Source: G963674665 sp964609625
Lineage (GTDB): Bacteria > Desulfobacterota > Desulfovibrionia > Desulfovibrionales > Desulfovibrionaceae
DNA: 64,000 bases
Direction of reading: 5' to 3'
NCBI GenBank assembly: GCA_964609625.1
Contig: CAZSRS010000004.1
Coordinates: forward strand, 62,001-126,000
Within the stretch, counting starts at the first letter, position 1; each line of letters begins with the position of its first letter. This document shows, one piece after another, positions 17,637 through 26,017 of this stretch. The notes below the pieces were generated by a model that had not been told where the DNA came from, ran no database searches, and was given only the letters and a program-made list of their open reading frames with translations. The position numbers and the translations under genes are program-made.

Positions 17637-18182
17637 TCAGAAGTCCAGTGTGGGCTGGACGTAGAGTTCGTTGCCGTAAGCGTCGTTGATCACCAGCAGA
17701 GGGAAGTCCTCCACGGCGAATTCGCGGATGGCCTCGGGGCCGAGGTCGTCGTAGGCGATGACGTTGGACTCCTTGATGCACTGGGAGAGCAGGGCGCCGG
17801 CGCCGCCGGTGGCGCCGAAGTAGACCGCCTTGTGCTCCCGCAGGGCACGCCTGACTTCCTCGCTACGCCTGCCCTTGCCGATGGTGGCCTTCAGGCCCAG
17901 GCCGTGCAGGCGTGGGGCGTAGGTGTCCATGCGATAGCTGGTGGTGGGGCCGGCGGAACCAACGGGCCGTCCCGGAGGCGCGGGCGAGGGCCCCACGTAG
18001 TAGATGGCCGCGCCCTTGAGGTCAAAGGGCAGCTCCCGCCCCTCGTCAAGAGCCTGGATCAGTCGTTTGTGAGCCGCGTCGCGTGCCGTGTAGATCACGC
18101 CGGAAAGGAAGACCACGTCGCCGCTGCGCAGCTTGAGAATGTCCTCGTCGAAAAGCGGTGTCTGCAACCGGTATTCAGCCAT
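17637..18182 (-). CDS. Fumarate hydratase class I, beta subunit
   Basis: The 181-residue protein is the C-terminal (beta) half of the two-subunit iron-sulfur fumarase: LKSGD-like LRSGDVVFLSGVIYTARDAAHKRL, GPTTSYRMDTY, KGRRSEEVRRAL and YFGATGGAGALLSQCI. With the alpha subunit it interconverts fumarate and malate. The ATG at 18182 overlaps the stop of the alpha-subunit gene (ATGA), which indicates translational coupling and fixes the start; an upstream in-frame extension is discarded. It is the last gene of the frdCAB-fum operon. Confidence 0.95.
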   Translation of the reverse strand: MAEYRLQTPLFDEDILKLRSGDVVFLSGVIYTARDAAHKRLIQALDEGRELPFDLKGAAIYYVGPSPAPPGRPVGSAGPTTSYRMDTYAPRLHGLGLKATIGKGRRSEEVRRALREHKAVYFGATGGAGALLSQCIKESNVIAYDDLGPEAIREFAVEDFPLLVINDAYGNELYVQPTLDF

Positions 18183-19021
18183 CAGAGCGTGACCTCCTTG
18201 TGTCTGGCCGAATGGCACTGCACGTTCACGGCCAGGGGCAAGCTGGCGAGGTGACAGGGTTCCATGGCGATCTTCACCCCCAGACAGGTGGTCGCGCCGC
18301 CAAGGCCCATGGGCCCGATGCCCAGCCTGTTCACCGCGGCCAGAAGCTCGGCCTCATTGGCTGCCAGGTCCGGATCGGGATGCGTGTCGTCCAGGGGGCG
18401 CAGCAGGGCTTTCTTGGCCAGGATGGGGGCGTAGTCGAAGGTGCCCCCCACGCCGATGCCCAGAATGATCGGGGGGCATGGGTTGGGGCCGGCCTCGGCC
18501 ACGCGCTGGAGCACGAACTTCTTGATGCCCTCCCAGCCTTGGGCCGGCGAGAGCATGGTCACCCGGGACATGTTCTCGCTGCCGCCGCCCTTGGCCATGA
18601 AGGCGATGTGCAATGCGTCGCCGGGCACGGTCTCAATGTGGATCACGGCCGGGGTGTTGTCGCCGGTGTTCTTGCGGGACAGGGGGTCGCAGGCCGACTT
18701 GCGCAGATACCCTTCCAGGTAGCCCTTGCGCACGCCCTCGTTGATGGCCTGATTCAGCGTCATGCCCTGGACCAGCACCTCGCTGCCCAGCCGAACGAAG
18801 AACACCGCGAGCCCCGTGTCCTGGCACAACGGCAGGCCGGTTTCCGCGGCCAAGGCCGCGTTTTCCTTGAGTTGCCGGTAGATTTCCCTGGCCACGTCCG
18901 AGGTCTCGCGGGCGGCCGCCGCGTCAAAGGCGCGACTCACGTCCTCGGGCAGGTAGCGGTTGCCCTCCATGCACAGCCGAGCCACCGCATCCACGATCTC
19001 TTGCGCCGAAATGGTTTTCAT
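18182..19021 (-). CDS. Fumarate hydratase class I, alpha subunit
   Basis: The 279-residue protein carries the three cysteines that hold the catalytic [4Fe-4S] cluster: CQDTG (about residue 69), NPCPP (about 188) and TTCLG (about 254). Other family features are GDNTPAVIHIE, AKGGGSENMS and IGVGGTFDYAP. It forms the oxygen-labile two-subunit fumarase common in strict anaerobes. It lies 10 bases after frdB and overlaps the beta-subunit gene by 4 bases, so the product of fumarate reductase substrate supply (malate to fumarate) is coded with the reductase. Confidence 0.96.
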   Translation of the reverse strand: MKTISAQEIVDAVARLCMEGNRYLPEDVSRAFDAAAARETSDVAREIYRQLKENAALAAETGLPLCQDTGLAVFFVRLGSEVLVQGMTLNQAINEGVRKGYLEGYLRKSACDPLSRKNTGDNTPAVIHIETVPGDALHIAFMAKGGGSENMSRVTMLSPAQGWEGIKKFVLQRVAEAGPNPCPPIILGIGVGGTFDYAPILAKKALLRPLDDTHPDPDLAANEAELLAAVNRLGIGPMGLGGATTCLGVKIAMEPCHLASLPLAVNVQCHSARHKEVTL

Positions 19022-19031
19022 GCCCCCTCCT

Positions 19032-19769
19032 TCATGCTTTCTTCTTCCAGGGCAGCACGCTCATGGCCATCTTGCGCCGCAGGTAGCCGAGCTGGTCCTG
19101 TAAGGGAAGGCTCTTGGGGCAGACGTCCTCGCAGGCCAGCAGCCCCATGCAGCCGAAGATGCCCTCGTCCGTGCCGATGACGTCGAAGTAGTCCTTGTCC
19201 GTGCGCTGGTCCCTGGGATCGACCACGAACCGAGCCACGCGGTTGAGCCCGGCCGCGCCCAGGAAGTCCCGGCGCATGCGGGCCGTACCGCAGGCAGCCA
19301 CGCAGCAGCCGCACTCGATGCAACGGTCGAGTTCGTAGATCTGCTCGGCCACCTCGTTCTCCATGCGCTCTTCCCGCGCCTTGGGATCGAATTCCTTGGT
19401 CGTGTGGATCCAGGACTCCACGCGCTGGTACATCTCGCGGAACCAGGTGCCCGTGTCCACGGAGAGATCGCCCACCAGTTTGAAGAACGGCAGGGGCAGG
19501 ACCGTGATGTCCTCGGGCAGGTCCTTGGTCTTGGTGTGGCAGGCCAGGCCGGGCCGACCGTTGATGACCATGCCGCAGGAGCCGCAGACGCCGGCGCGGC
19601 AGCAGAAGTCGAACATCAGCGAGGGATCCTGCTCCTCCCGGAACCTGTTCAGGGCGATGAACAGGGTCATGCTTTCGGTCTCCTCGACGAGGAAGGTGTC
19701 CATGTGCGGCATGGAAGCCGGGTCCTGGGGGTTGTGGCGGAATATCTTGAAGGTCAACTGCCTGCCCAT
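19032..19769 (-). CDS. frdB: Fumarate reductase iron-sulfur subunit
   Basis: The 245-residue protein has an N-terminal plant-type ferredoxin domain with [2Fe-2S] ligands in CCRAGVCGSCG and the later PGLAC (about residues 57-77). A C-terminal bacterial ferredoxin domain has CIECGCCVAACGTARM (about 150) and CMGLLACEDVCPKSLPL (about 207). This arrangement gives the [2Fe-2S], [4Fe-4S] and [3Fe-4S] centres that carry electrons from the heme subunit to the flavin. It starts 3 bases after the frdA stop. Confidence 0.96.
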   Translation of the reverse strand: MGRQLTFKIFRHNPQDPASMPHMDTFLVEETESMTLFIALNRFREEQDPSLMFDFCCRAGVCGSCGMVINGRPGLACHTKTKDLPEDITVLPLPFFKLVGDLSVDTGTWFREMYQRVESWIHTTKEFDPKAREERMENEVAEQIYELDRCIECGCCVAACGTARMRRDFLGAAGLNRVARFVVDPRDQRTDKDYFDVIGTDEGIFGCMGLLACEDVCPKSLPLQDQLGYLRRKMAMSVLPWKKKA

Positions 19770-19772
19770 TGC

Positions 19773-21647
19773 TCAGTCCTTTTTCTTGGCTTGTTCCGGC
19801 GCCGCGGCCGGGGCTTCGTCCTTGGGGGTGTCGGCGCCGATGATCTTGCCACCGCCGTAACCGCGATCCCCTGGAGGAATCTCCATGCTCGGGGAGGCGG
19901 GCTCGTACTCCAGGGTGGGGAGGTCCGCTCCGGGCTTCCAGTAGGCCAGGGTGCGGGTGAGCCAGTCGCGGTCGTTGCGCTCGGGATAGTCCTCTCGGGC
20001 GTGGGAGCCGCGGCTCTCGGTGCGCCGCAAGGCACCGTAGGCCACGCACAGGGCCAGGCGGACCATGCCGGGGAGCTTCAGGGCCAAGGCCATTTCCGGG
20101 CTGGCGCCCAGGCCCCTGGTCTTCAACCCGACCTTGTTGGCGCGCTCGTGGATTTCCTTGAGCTGCTCCACGCCGCGTTCCAGGTCCTTGCCGTTGCGGT
20201 AGATGCCGGCGGCGTATTCCAGAACGTCGAACATAGCCTCGCGCACCTGGTACACGCTCTCCTTGCCGTTGGCGCCGCCACGCAGTCTTTCCATGCGCTC
20301 CCGCACCTGAGCCTTGGCGTCGCGCATCACCGCGGTGGGAATGGATATCTCGCAGCCCTCCAGGAATGTGGCGATGCTCTGCCCCACCAGACCGCCGGCC
20401 ACCACGGTCTCGGTCAGGGAGTTGCCGCCCAGGCGGTTGAAGCCGTGCATGTCCCAGCATGCGGATTCGCCGGCCGAGAACAAACCCTTGAGCCCGTAAG
20501 CCGCGCCGGTCTTGTCCGTGCGCACGCCACCCATGCTGTAATGCTGCGTGGGGCGCACCGGGATGAGCTTGTGCAGGGGGTCGATGCCCAGGAAGTGCTG
20601 GCAGATGTCGTCCACCTCGCGGAGCTTGGTGCGGATGTGCTTTTCGCCGAGGTGGCGGATGTCCAGCCAGAGATGTTCTCCATAGGGGCTCTGCACGCCC
20701 TTGCCCAGCTTGATGTGGTGGGTCATCCAGCGGGAGACCACGTCGCGACTGGCCAGTTCGGCCTTGTCCGGCTCGTACTCCTGCATGAAACGCTTCTCGT
20801 CCACGTCGAGCAGGGTACCGCCGTCGCCGCGACAGCCCTCTGTGACCAGGATGTCCGTGGGCACGATGCCCGTGGGGTGGAATTGCACGGCCTCCATGTT
20901 GCCCAGGGGCACCACGCCGGTGTCCAGGGCCACGATGCTGCCGCCGCCGTCGTTGATCACCGAGTTGGTGGAATTGCGGTAGATGCGGCCGAAGCCGCCG
21001 GTGGCGATGAGCGTGGCGCGAGAGAGGTAGACCCTGAGGTCGCCGGTGCGCAGACAGCGCACCACCGCGCCCATGCAGTTCTCGCCGTCGTGGATCAGGG
21101 CCACGGCCTCGGTGCGGTCGTGCACGTTGACCCCGAGCTGGGCCGCGCGGTTGTCCATGGTGTAGAGCACCGAGTGTCCGGTGCCGTCCGAGGCGTAACA
21201 GGTGCGCCACTTGGCCGTGCCGCCGAAGGCCCGGGCATGGATCAGCCCCCGGTTCTCCTCTTTTTCCTCTTTCTCGAACGGCTTGCCACCCTTGTAATAG
21301 GTGTGCACGCCGGGCACCACGCGGTTCCAGGGCACGCCCCAGAAGGCCAGCCGACGCATCTCGATGGGCGCGGTCTCCACGAACATGCGCACCACTTCCT
21401 GGTCGGCGCCCCAGTCCGAACCCTTGACCGTGTCCGCGAAGTGAACGTCTGGGCAGTCGCCCTCGCCCATGGCGCAGTTGCCGAGCGCGGCCTGAAAGCC
21501 TCCCTGGGCGCAGACCGAATGGGAGCGCCTGGCAGGGACCAGACTCAGGCAGATTACGTCGAAGCCGGCGCCGGCCACTTCCACGGCGCAGCGCTCTCCG
21601 GCCAGACCCGCGCCAATACACAACAGATCGGTGTATATCGTTTCCAT
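19773..21647 (-). CDS. frdA: Fumarate reductase flavoprotein subunit
   Basis: The 624-residue protein begins METIYTDLLCIGAGLAGERC (Rossmann FAD motif). It contains the histidine that binds FAD covalently in RRSHSVCAQGGFQ (about residue 43) and the substrate-site segments HPTGIVP, LVTEGCRGDGG and GGVRTDKTG, and SAGESACWDMHGFNRLGGNSL. It reduces fumarate to succinate on the inner face of the membrane. Open frame continues far upstream of 21647, overlapping frdC, but the Rossmann motif and position 8 bases after frdC fix this start. The C-terminal tail (KDEAPAAAPEQAKKKD) is low-complexity. Confidence 0.96.
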   Translation of the reverse strand: METIYTDLLCIGAGLAGERCAVEVAGAGFDVICLSLVPARRSHSVCAQGGFQAALGNCAMGEGDCPDVHFADTVKGSDWGADQEVVRMFVETAPIEMRRLAFWGVPWNRVVPGVHTYYKGGKPFEKEEKEENRGLIHARAFGGTAKWRTCYASDGTGHSVLYTMDNRAAQLGVNVHDRTEAVALIHDGENCMGAVVRCLRTGDLRVYLSRATLIATGGFGRIYRNSTNSVINDGGGSIVALDTGVVPLGNMEAVQFHPTGIVPTDILVTEGCRGDGGTLLDVDEKRFMQEYEPDKAELASRDVVSRWMTHHIKLGKGVQSPYGEHLWLDIRHLGEKHIRTKLREVDDICQHFLGIDPLHKLIPVRPTQHYSMGGVRTDKTGAAYGLKGLFSAGESACWDMHGFNRLGGNSLTETVVAGGLVGQSIATFLEGCEISIPTAVMRDAKAQVRERMERLRGGANGKESVYQVREAMFDVLEYAAGIYRNGKDLERGVEQLKEIHERANKVGLKTRGLGASPEMALALKLPGMVRLALCVAYGALRRTESRGSHAREDYPERNDRDWLTRTLAYWKPGADLPTLEYEPASPSMEIPPGDRGYGGGKIIGADTPKDEAPAAAPEQAKKKD

Positions 21648-21655
21648 GCCTCCCC

Positions 21656-22330
21656 CTATCCTGTGACCAGGGCCGTGCTCAGGGTCAGGAAACGGATCAA
21701 GGTCAGGATACCGATGGTCATGAACGCGATCAGCAGAATCTTCTCGATCTTCTTGCCCTTGGCGCGGTTGGCGCGCTTGATGAATCCCCACTTCACCCCG
21801 ATGCGGTAGAATCCGATGCTCACGTGCAACTCCACCAGGGGCAGCAGCACCAGATAGAAGAGCAGCCACGGCCAGTGCTGGACACGGGCCGCGCTCTTGG
21901 CCGCGGTGATGGGCAGGTCGGTGAGCACCACCCACATGTGGGCCGCGCCCATGATCAGGATGATCATGGCCGAGCCGGCCTGCACCAGCCAGAGCCAGGT
22001 GTCGGTGTGGCGAAGCATCCTGGCCTGGTGCCAGATGAGCTTCTGCTGCTCCACCCGGAAGGGGACCTTGCGGGCGGCCAAGACAAAATGCACCAGGAAC
22101 ATCAACCCGATGAGCGGACCGCCCACCTGGGCCATGCCCGTGGCCTCGAAAAACCAGGCCAGCGCGTTCATGGCGCCGGCGCCCAGCAGTACGCTGGAGA
22201 CCAGGATCATATGCGACCACATGAACAGGATCAGCACCGCGCCGGTGAGCATCTGCACCCAGTCGAGCCAAGCCGCCTGCGTACCGGTTTTGTGCGCCTG
22301 TACCAGGGGGTCGGCGGCGTATGGAGCCAT
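21656..22330 (-). CDS. frdC: Fumarate reductase di-heme cytochrome b subunit
   Basis: The 224-residue protein has five transmembrane helices and histidines placed like the heme ligands of the Wolinella/Desulfovibrio FrdC family (WSHMI near residue 40, LVHFV near 81, GAAHMW near 130, ELHVSIGFYR near 168). It anchors FrdAB and oxidises menaquinol. The gene order C-A-B is the epsilon/delta-proteobacterial type. It opens the frdCAB-fumAB operon, with GAGGAAG as ribosome-binding site. I see no clear promoter in the bases directly upstream. Confidence 0.93.
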   Translation of the reverse strand: MAPYAADPLVQAHKTGTQAAWLDWVQMLTGAVLILFMWSHMILVSSVLLGAGAMNALAWFFEATGMAQVGGPLIGLMFLVHFVLAARKVPFRVEQQKLIWHQARMLRHTDTWLWLVQAGSAMIILIMGAAHMWVVLTDLPITAAKSAARVQHWPWLLFYLVLLPLVELHVSIGFYRIGVKWGFIKRANRAKGKKIEKILLIAFMTIGILTLIRFLTLSTALVTG

Positions 22331-22937
22331 GCTTCCTCCTCGGTAAGAGATGAACCGCGGGACGTGGACTTACTGTTGTCTTGGAACGCGGGGCGAGCGG
22401 ACCGCGCTTGTGGGCGAGGCACCCAGGGCCGGCGAATGCTCGCTTCGTCCGCAAGAACGCTGTCTGGATGCACGCTTGTGGCGGGATTGTCAAGAATACG
22501 GGGCGGCACTACTGCTTGGGAAAACGGCGCAAGGCCATACCCCATGCAACGCGGAAGGCAGGGCTGTCCGTGCCAGGGAAGGCGTGGACCTCAGCCCCGC
22601 CGCATCTGCCGGCGAAAACCCTGCAACAGCAGCGTGCCACACACCCGCAGGGCACTATCGTCCCTGAAGCGGGAGCGGATCACCCTGGCTCTCGCGTTCA
22701 CCGGACGCAACGCTCCCTCGAGCCTTCCGGAGGGCTGGGTGCGCTTGTCGGGAGTGCTCGGCTCGTTGGGCATTTCCAGGACTCCTTTCCTTGAACAATG
22801 TTTCAAGGAACTATTCCGTTGTCCAGCGCGGAATCCTTCTTTGCGATATGTTTCTTCAGCCCTGGCAGGACGCGGACAGTGCAAGGAAGCCCCGTGCGGT
22901 CCCCGAGCCCTGGGCATGGCTCCACCCTCGGCTTCTT
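22331..22937. other. Region upstream of frdC
   Basis: About 600 bases separate frdC from the gene that ends at 22938. The only element I can support is a possible 60-codon ORF at 22591-22773 on the minus strand. No promoter with good spacing was found for frdC. Confidence 0.5.
22591..22773 (-). CDS. Possible small basic protein, unknown
   Basis: A 60-codon frame starts at an ATG with AAAGGAG 8 bases upstream, which is the main support. The product is strongly basic (about a dozen Arg/Lys, including VNARARVIRSRFRDDSALRV) with a Pro/Ser/Thr-rich start and no membrane segment. The frame is also open upstream, so chance cannot be excluded. It lies 260 bases before frdC on the same strand and could share its transcript. 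Confidence 0.35.
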   Translation of the reverse strand: MPNEPSTPDKRTQPSGRLEGALRPVNARARVIRSRFRDDSALRVCGTLLLQGFRRQMRRG

Positions 22938-23630
22938 TCAGGCCGGTTTCGCCCCGCATCGCTCGTACCGCATCCGGATAGTGCCCCCGTGGTCCCCGAA
23001 GGTCTGGTACGCGGCGTAGTCGATGGCCTGGACGCGTTGTGCAAAGGCAGGAATTTCCTCGATCGCGGCCAACAGTTCCTGAACCAAGTCTGCCTGCCCC
23101 TGGTTCAAAACCGTGATGATCATGCCCAGGTGGGCCCCTGCCCAGGCACCGGCCGGGACCTCGATCTCCGAGGGGCGGAAGATGTTCTTCAGGAGAATCT
23201 CGTTTCCTGAAACCGTTGCCACGGCACGCGCGCCATCAGACTCCAGTTTCACGGGCAGCAGCATGTGCCCCAGCAGGTGCCCTTCCGGGTCGGAGATACG
23301 CAGGGGGTCGATGGTCGCCAGGATGGCCTGGAAATGAAAGCGGGAGCAGAAGTAGCGGATAGCGTCGTAGTGGGTGACGGGTTCCTTGCCGGCATCCCAG
23401 CCCTGCTCCTGGCAGAATGTCAGGAACTGGTGCAACGGCGTGCGGACCGGGTTCCTCTCCGCCACGTCCAAAAATGGCGCCAGCGGCAGCAGGCTGCCCC
23501 GGCCTTGTCCGGCAAACTCTCTCAACGTCTGGAACAAGCCCCGCTCCACCTCTTCGGTCACGGGGCACTGGCAGCTCAGTATTCCGTAGAGCAGCGTCTC
23601 CAGGGCTTGCTTTTCGATGTACATGTCCAT
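22938..23630 (-). CDS. Conserved-looking protein of unknown function
   Basis: The 230-residue protein is soluble, with no signal peptide or membrane segment and a paired CQC near residue 20. I recognise no family. Composition and codon use match the neighbours, and it lies 125 bases downstream of the FmdE-like gene on the same strand, separated by an inverted repeat (23667-23699). It may be the last gene of the ABC-transporter operon. The start at 23630 lies one codon pair before a second ATG (MDMYIEKQ), and both are possible. Confidence 0.6.
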   Translation of the reverse strand: MDMYIEKQALETLLYGILSCQCPVTEEVERGLFQTLREFAGQGRGSLLPLAPFLDVAERNPVRTPLHQFLTFCQEQGWDAGKEPVTHYDAIRYFCSRFHFQAILATIDPLRISDPEGHLLGHMLLPVKLESDGARAVATVSGNEILLKNIFRPSEIEVPAGAWAGAHLGMIITVLNQGQADLVQELLAAIEEIPAFAQRVQAIDYAAYQTFGDHGGTIRMRYERCGAKPA

Positions 23631-23666
23631 ACGGCTCTCCAGGTTATCATTTGGACATCGTGTTAC

Positions 23667-23699
23667 GCCGGCAGGACAGCAATACGAAGCCCTGCCGGC
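23667..23699 (-). terminator. Inverted repeat between two operon genes
   Basis: GCCGGCAGG (23667-23675) pairs with CCTGCCGGC (23691-23699), a 9-bp perfect stem with a 15-base loop. No U tract follows on the minus strand. It may attenuate or process the transcript between 23756 and 23630. Confidence 0.4.
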
Positions 23700-23755
23700 C
23701 TTAGGACGGGTAGGCCGCCCTGCACACGGCCTCGTGGGGCAACGTGCCTCGGGTG

Positions 23756-24295
23756 TCAGGCAGTCGGCTGCACGGATGCATGCTGAAAGAGCATGCCGTC
23801 CGGCGCGCCCAGCAACCTGCCGACCAGCTGCTGCTTGTAGTCTTGGTAGGCCGCCTCCCGCGCGGGCGTGGAGCCCTTGTCCTGGAATTGGGCCACCATG
23901 TGCAGAAATGTCTCGTCAAAGTACCCCTGCACGGGCCAATAGGCCTGCCTGCGACCAGCGATCTCCACCTCGAAATAGAACCTCCCTTCGGTGGCTGCAG
24001 GCGCTCCGGGATGCCCCGCGGTGGTATCCACCACCAGCCTGCCGTCCGCGAGTGTCCTGCACCTGGTCACGTATTCGATGCAGTCCAGCACCCCGGAGCC
24101 GGGAAACGCCGTAAGCACGGAAATGTCCGTGCGCTCTGGCGGCATTGCCGGAGATAGATCGTCGAGCGCCTTGCAGAACAACCTGTACATCAAAGCCGAG
24201 GCTATGACCTGGGAAGGACCGGCATAGAGCAGCAGGTGTTCCCGTGTCACTGGGATAGGCACACCACGCTCCGCCACGGTGAAAAACAAGCGCAT
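23756..24295 (-). CDS. FmdE-like protein linked to the ABC transporter
   Basis: The 179-residue protein begins 3 bases after the stop of the substrate-binding protein gene, so it is translated from the same operon. Its centre (YAGPSQVIASALMYRLFCKAL, then TAFPGSGVLDCIEYVTRCRT and ADGRLVV) follows the layout of the FmdE/FwdE alpha/beta domain (G-H-x-C/G-P-G helix, then D-S-C-A-V-D-A-I-Q and T-x-G-N-L), but the usual His/Cys residues of the first motif are replaced. The assignment is by eye. FmdE-fold proteins near transporters often have unknown substrates; a role in handling the imported compound or metal is inference. Confidence 0.5.
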   Translation of the reverse strand: MRLFFTVAERGVPIPVTREHLLLYAGPSQVIASALMYRLFCKALDDLSPAMPPERTDISVLTAFPGSGVLDCIEYVTRCRTLADGRLVVDTTAGHPGAPAATEGRFYFEVEIAGRRQAYWPVQGYFDETFLHMVAQFQDKGSTPAREAAYQDYKQQLVGRLLGAPDGMLFQHASVQPTA

Positions 24296-24298
24296 GGT

Positions 24299-25258
24299 TC
24301 ACTCCATGAAGGCCACTGGCAGGCAGATGGTGACGGGATCCACTTCGTTCTTGAGCTTTTCCTGTGTTTTTAAAAACGCGAAATCAGCGCGCATGTTCAC
24401 GATGTCCGTGGGAAGGAGATGGTCGGTGAAGTCGGCCCAATCCGTCAGGGTCTTGCCTTCCTCGAGAGAGATGCCGTGTTCGGCCACGCCGATCGCGACG
24501 GCCTCTTCCGGATTCTGCTCGATGAAGCGCATGGCCTCGCGGAAGACCTTCAGATAGCGGGCCACCAGGTCGGGACGTTCGCGGATGAAGCCCTCGCGCG
24601 CTCCGATGACCAGGGTGGGCACGACCAGCCCCTCGGCCGTGGTCACCACGTGCGCGCCGGCCTCCACCGCGTTGATGACCAGACTGGCAGCCAGCAGCGC
24701 GGCATCCACCTGACCGGCCAGCATGGCCGTACGCGCCTTGGGAAGATCCATGGAAACATGATTCACGTCGGATTCGCTCATCCCCTCTTTGGCAAGGGCA
24801 GCCAGCAACAACTGATGCAGGACGGTCCCCTTGGGCCCGGCCACGGTCTTGCCCTTGAGTTCGGCAATGGTCTTGGGTCCGTTTTCGCCGGCCACGATGG
24901 CGAAGGTCTTGCTCGGCCGGCTCACGCCGCCGATGATCTTGACGGGATTGCCCCCGGCGTTGGCCAACAGCACGGAAGTGGAATTGATGACCGAGGCGAT
25001 GTCCAGGGACCCGGCCGCAATGGCCTGCGCCTGCTTGGCGCCGGAGGTGATTTCATGCCAGTTGACGGCGATGCCGTCCGCGGCGAATTCCTTTTCCAGC
25101 AATCCCTTTGCCTTCATGATCATGATCTGCAGATTGAACGGCGACTTGACATAGGAGACGTTGATCTCCTTCACCGCTCCCGCCGTGGCCAGTCCCGCCA
25201 GGCACACGAGCACGGTTATTGCGGCAAAGACAACGAGAATCACGCGAAATGAACGCAT
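24299..25258 (-). CDS. ABC transporter substrate-binding protein (SsuA/TauA/NrtA type)
   Basis: The 319-residue protein has a Sec signal peptide (cleavage about residue 26), then a two-lobed periplasmic binding fold: INVSYVKSPFNLQIMIMKAKGLLEKEF, GSLDIASVINSTSVLLANAGG, and ELKGKTVAGPKGTVLHQLLLAAL. This is the NMT1/aliphatic-sulfonate/nitrate family. The ligand cannot be read from sequence; alkanesulfonates, taurine or a related oxyanion are typical. It lies between the ATPase gene and the FmdE-like gene. Confidence 0.85.
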   Translation of the reverse strand: MRSFRVILVVFAAITVLVCLAGLATAGAVKEINVSYVKSPFNLQIMIMKAKGLLEKEFAADGIAVNWHEITSGAKQAQAIAAGSLDIASVINSTSVLLANAGGNPVKIIGGVSRPSKTFAIVAGENGPKTIAELKGKTVAGPKGTVLHQLLLAALAKEGMSESDVNHVSMDLPKARTAMLAGQVDAALLAASLVINAVEAGAHVVTTAEGLVVPTLVIGAREGFIRERPDLVARYLKVFREAMRFIEQNPEEAVAIGVAEHGISLEEGKTLTDWADFTDHLLPTDIVNMRADFAFLKTQEKLKNEVDPVTICLPVAFME

Positions 25259-25273
25259 TGCGAACCTCCACAG

Positions 25274-26017
25274 TTAGGTGTTTTTCGTCAGAATCGTATC
25301 CATGAGTTCTTTTCTGACAGCTTCGAAATCCGCGCTTCCCACCTGCCGGGGCCGGGGCAGGTCCACCTTTCTCTCGCCGACCAACCGCCCCTGGGCCATG
25401 ATCAACACGCGGTCGGCCAGGACCACGGCCTCGCCTATGTCATGGGTGATGAACAGCACCGTCATGGGGCGGTGTGACCAGATGCGCGCCAATTCGGCCT
25501 GCAGCTGCAACCGGGTCAGGGCATCCAACGCGCCGAAGGGCTCGTCCATAAGCAGCAGTTCCGGCCTGCGGCACAAGGCCCGGGCCAGGGCCACACGTTG
25601 CGCCATGCCTCCGGACAACTGATCCGGGTAGGCCTGCATGAAGCCGCCCAAGCCCACCAGCGACAGGGCCTCGCTCACTGCCGCGGCCTTGTCCGGGATC
25701 GTGGTGCGCTTGAGCGCCAAGGCCAGGTTGTCCCACACCGTACGCCAGGGCAACAGGCGAGGCTCCTGGAACATCATCCCCAGCCTGGGGCGGGAAACCT
25801 CCGAGCCGGTGCCGTTGTGAAAGATCGTGGTGCCGCTGTCCGGAGTCTCCAGGCCGGCGATGTGCCGAAACAGCGTGGTCTTGCCACAGCCGCTGTAACC
25901 GATCACGGCCACGAAGGCTCCGGGGGCGGCCTCGCAGGAGACCTCGTCCAGGGCCTGGATCAGTTCGCCCCCAGCCCTGTAGCACTTGCACAGCCTGTCA
26001 ACCCGGACCCCGATCAT
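25274..26017 (-). CDS. ABC transporter ATP-binding protein (SsuB/TauB type)
   Basis: The 247-residue protein has Walker A GYSGCGKTT, the signature LSGGMAQRVALARAL, Walker B LLLMDEPFGALD and the switch His in LFITHDIGEAV. These place it in the nitrate/sulfonate/bicarbonate importer family. The ATG at 26017 overlaps the permease stop (ATGA), which fixes the start. It energises the importer formed with the permease at 26014-26904 and the binding protein at 24299-25258. Confidence 0.94.
   Translation of the reverse strand: MIGVRVDRLCKCYRAGGELIQALDEVSCEAAPGAFVAVIGYSGCGKTTLFRHIAGLETPDSGTTIFHNGTGSEVSRPRLGMMFQEPRLLPWRTVWDNLALALKRTTIPDKAAAVSEALSLVGLGGFMQAYPDQLSGGMAQRVALARALCRRPELLLMDEPFGALDALTRLQLQAELARIWSHRPMTVLFITHDIGEAVVLADRVLIMAQGRLVGERKVDLPRPRQVGSADFEAVRKELMDTILTKNT

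Noticed and set aside
19018..21621. 867-codon frame antisense/shifted across frdA and frdB
   Set aside because: It overlaps frdA and frdB in another frame and shows only low-complexity Arg/Gly/His-rich sequence, without domain motifs.
19404..21809. 801-codon plus-strand frame opposite frdA/frdB
   Set aside because: No domain motif and His/Gly/Val-rich repeats typical of an antisense GC-rich frame; the minus-strand frd genes explain the sequence.
22350..22590. Sigma-54 promoter for the frd operon
   Set aside because: A GTGCCA-like minus-strand match exists near 22637 but the -12 element is spaced wrongly by two bases, so it was not called.
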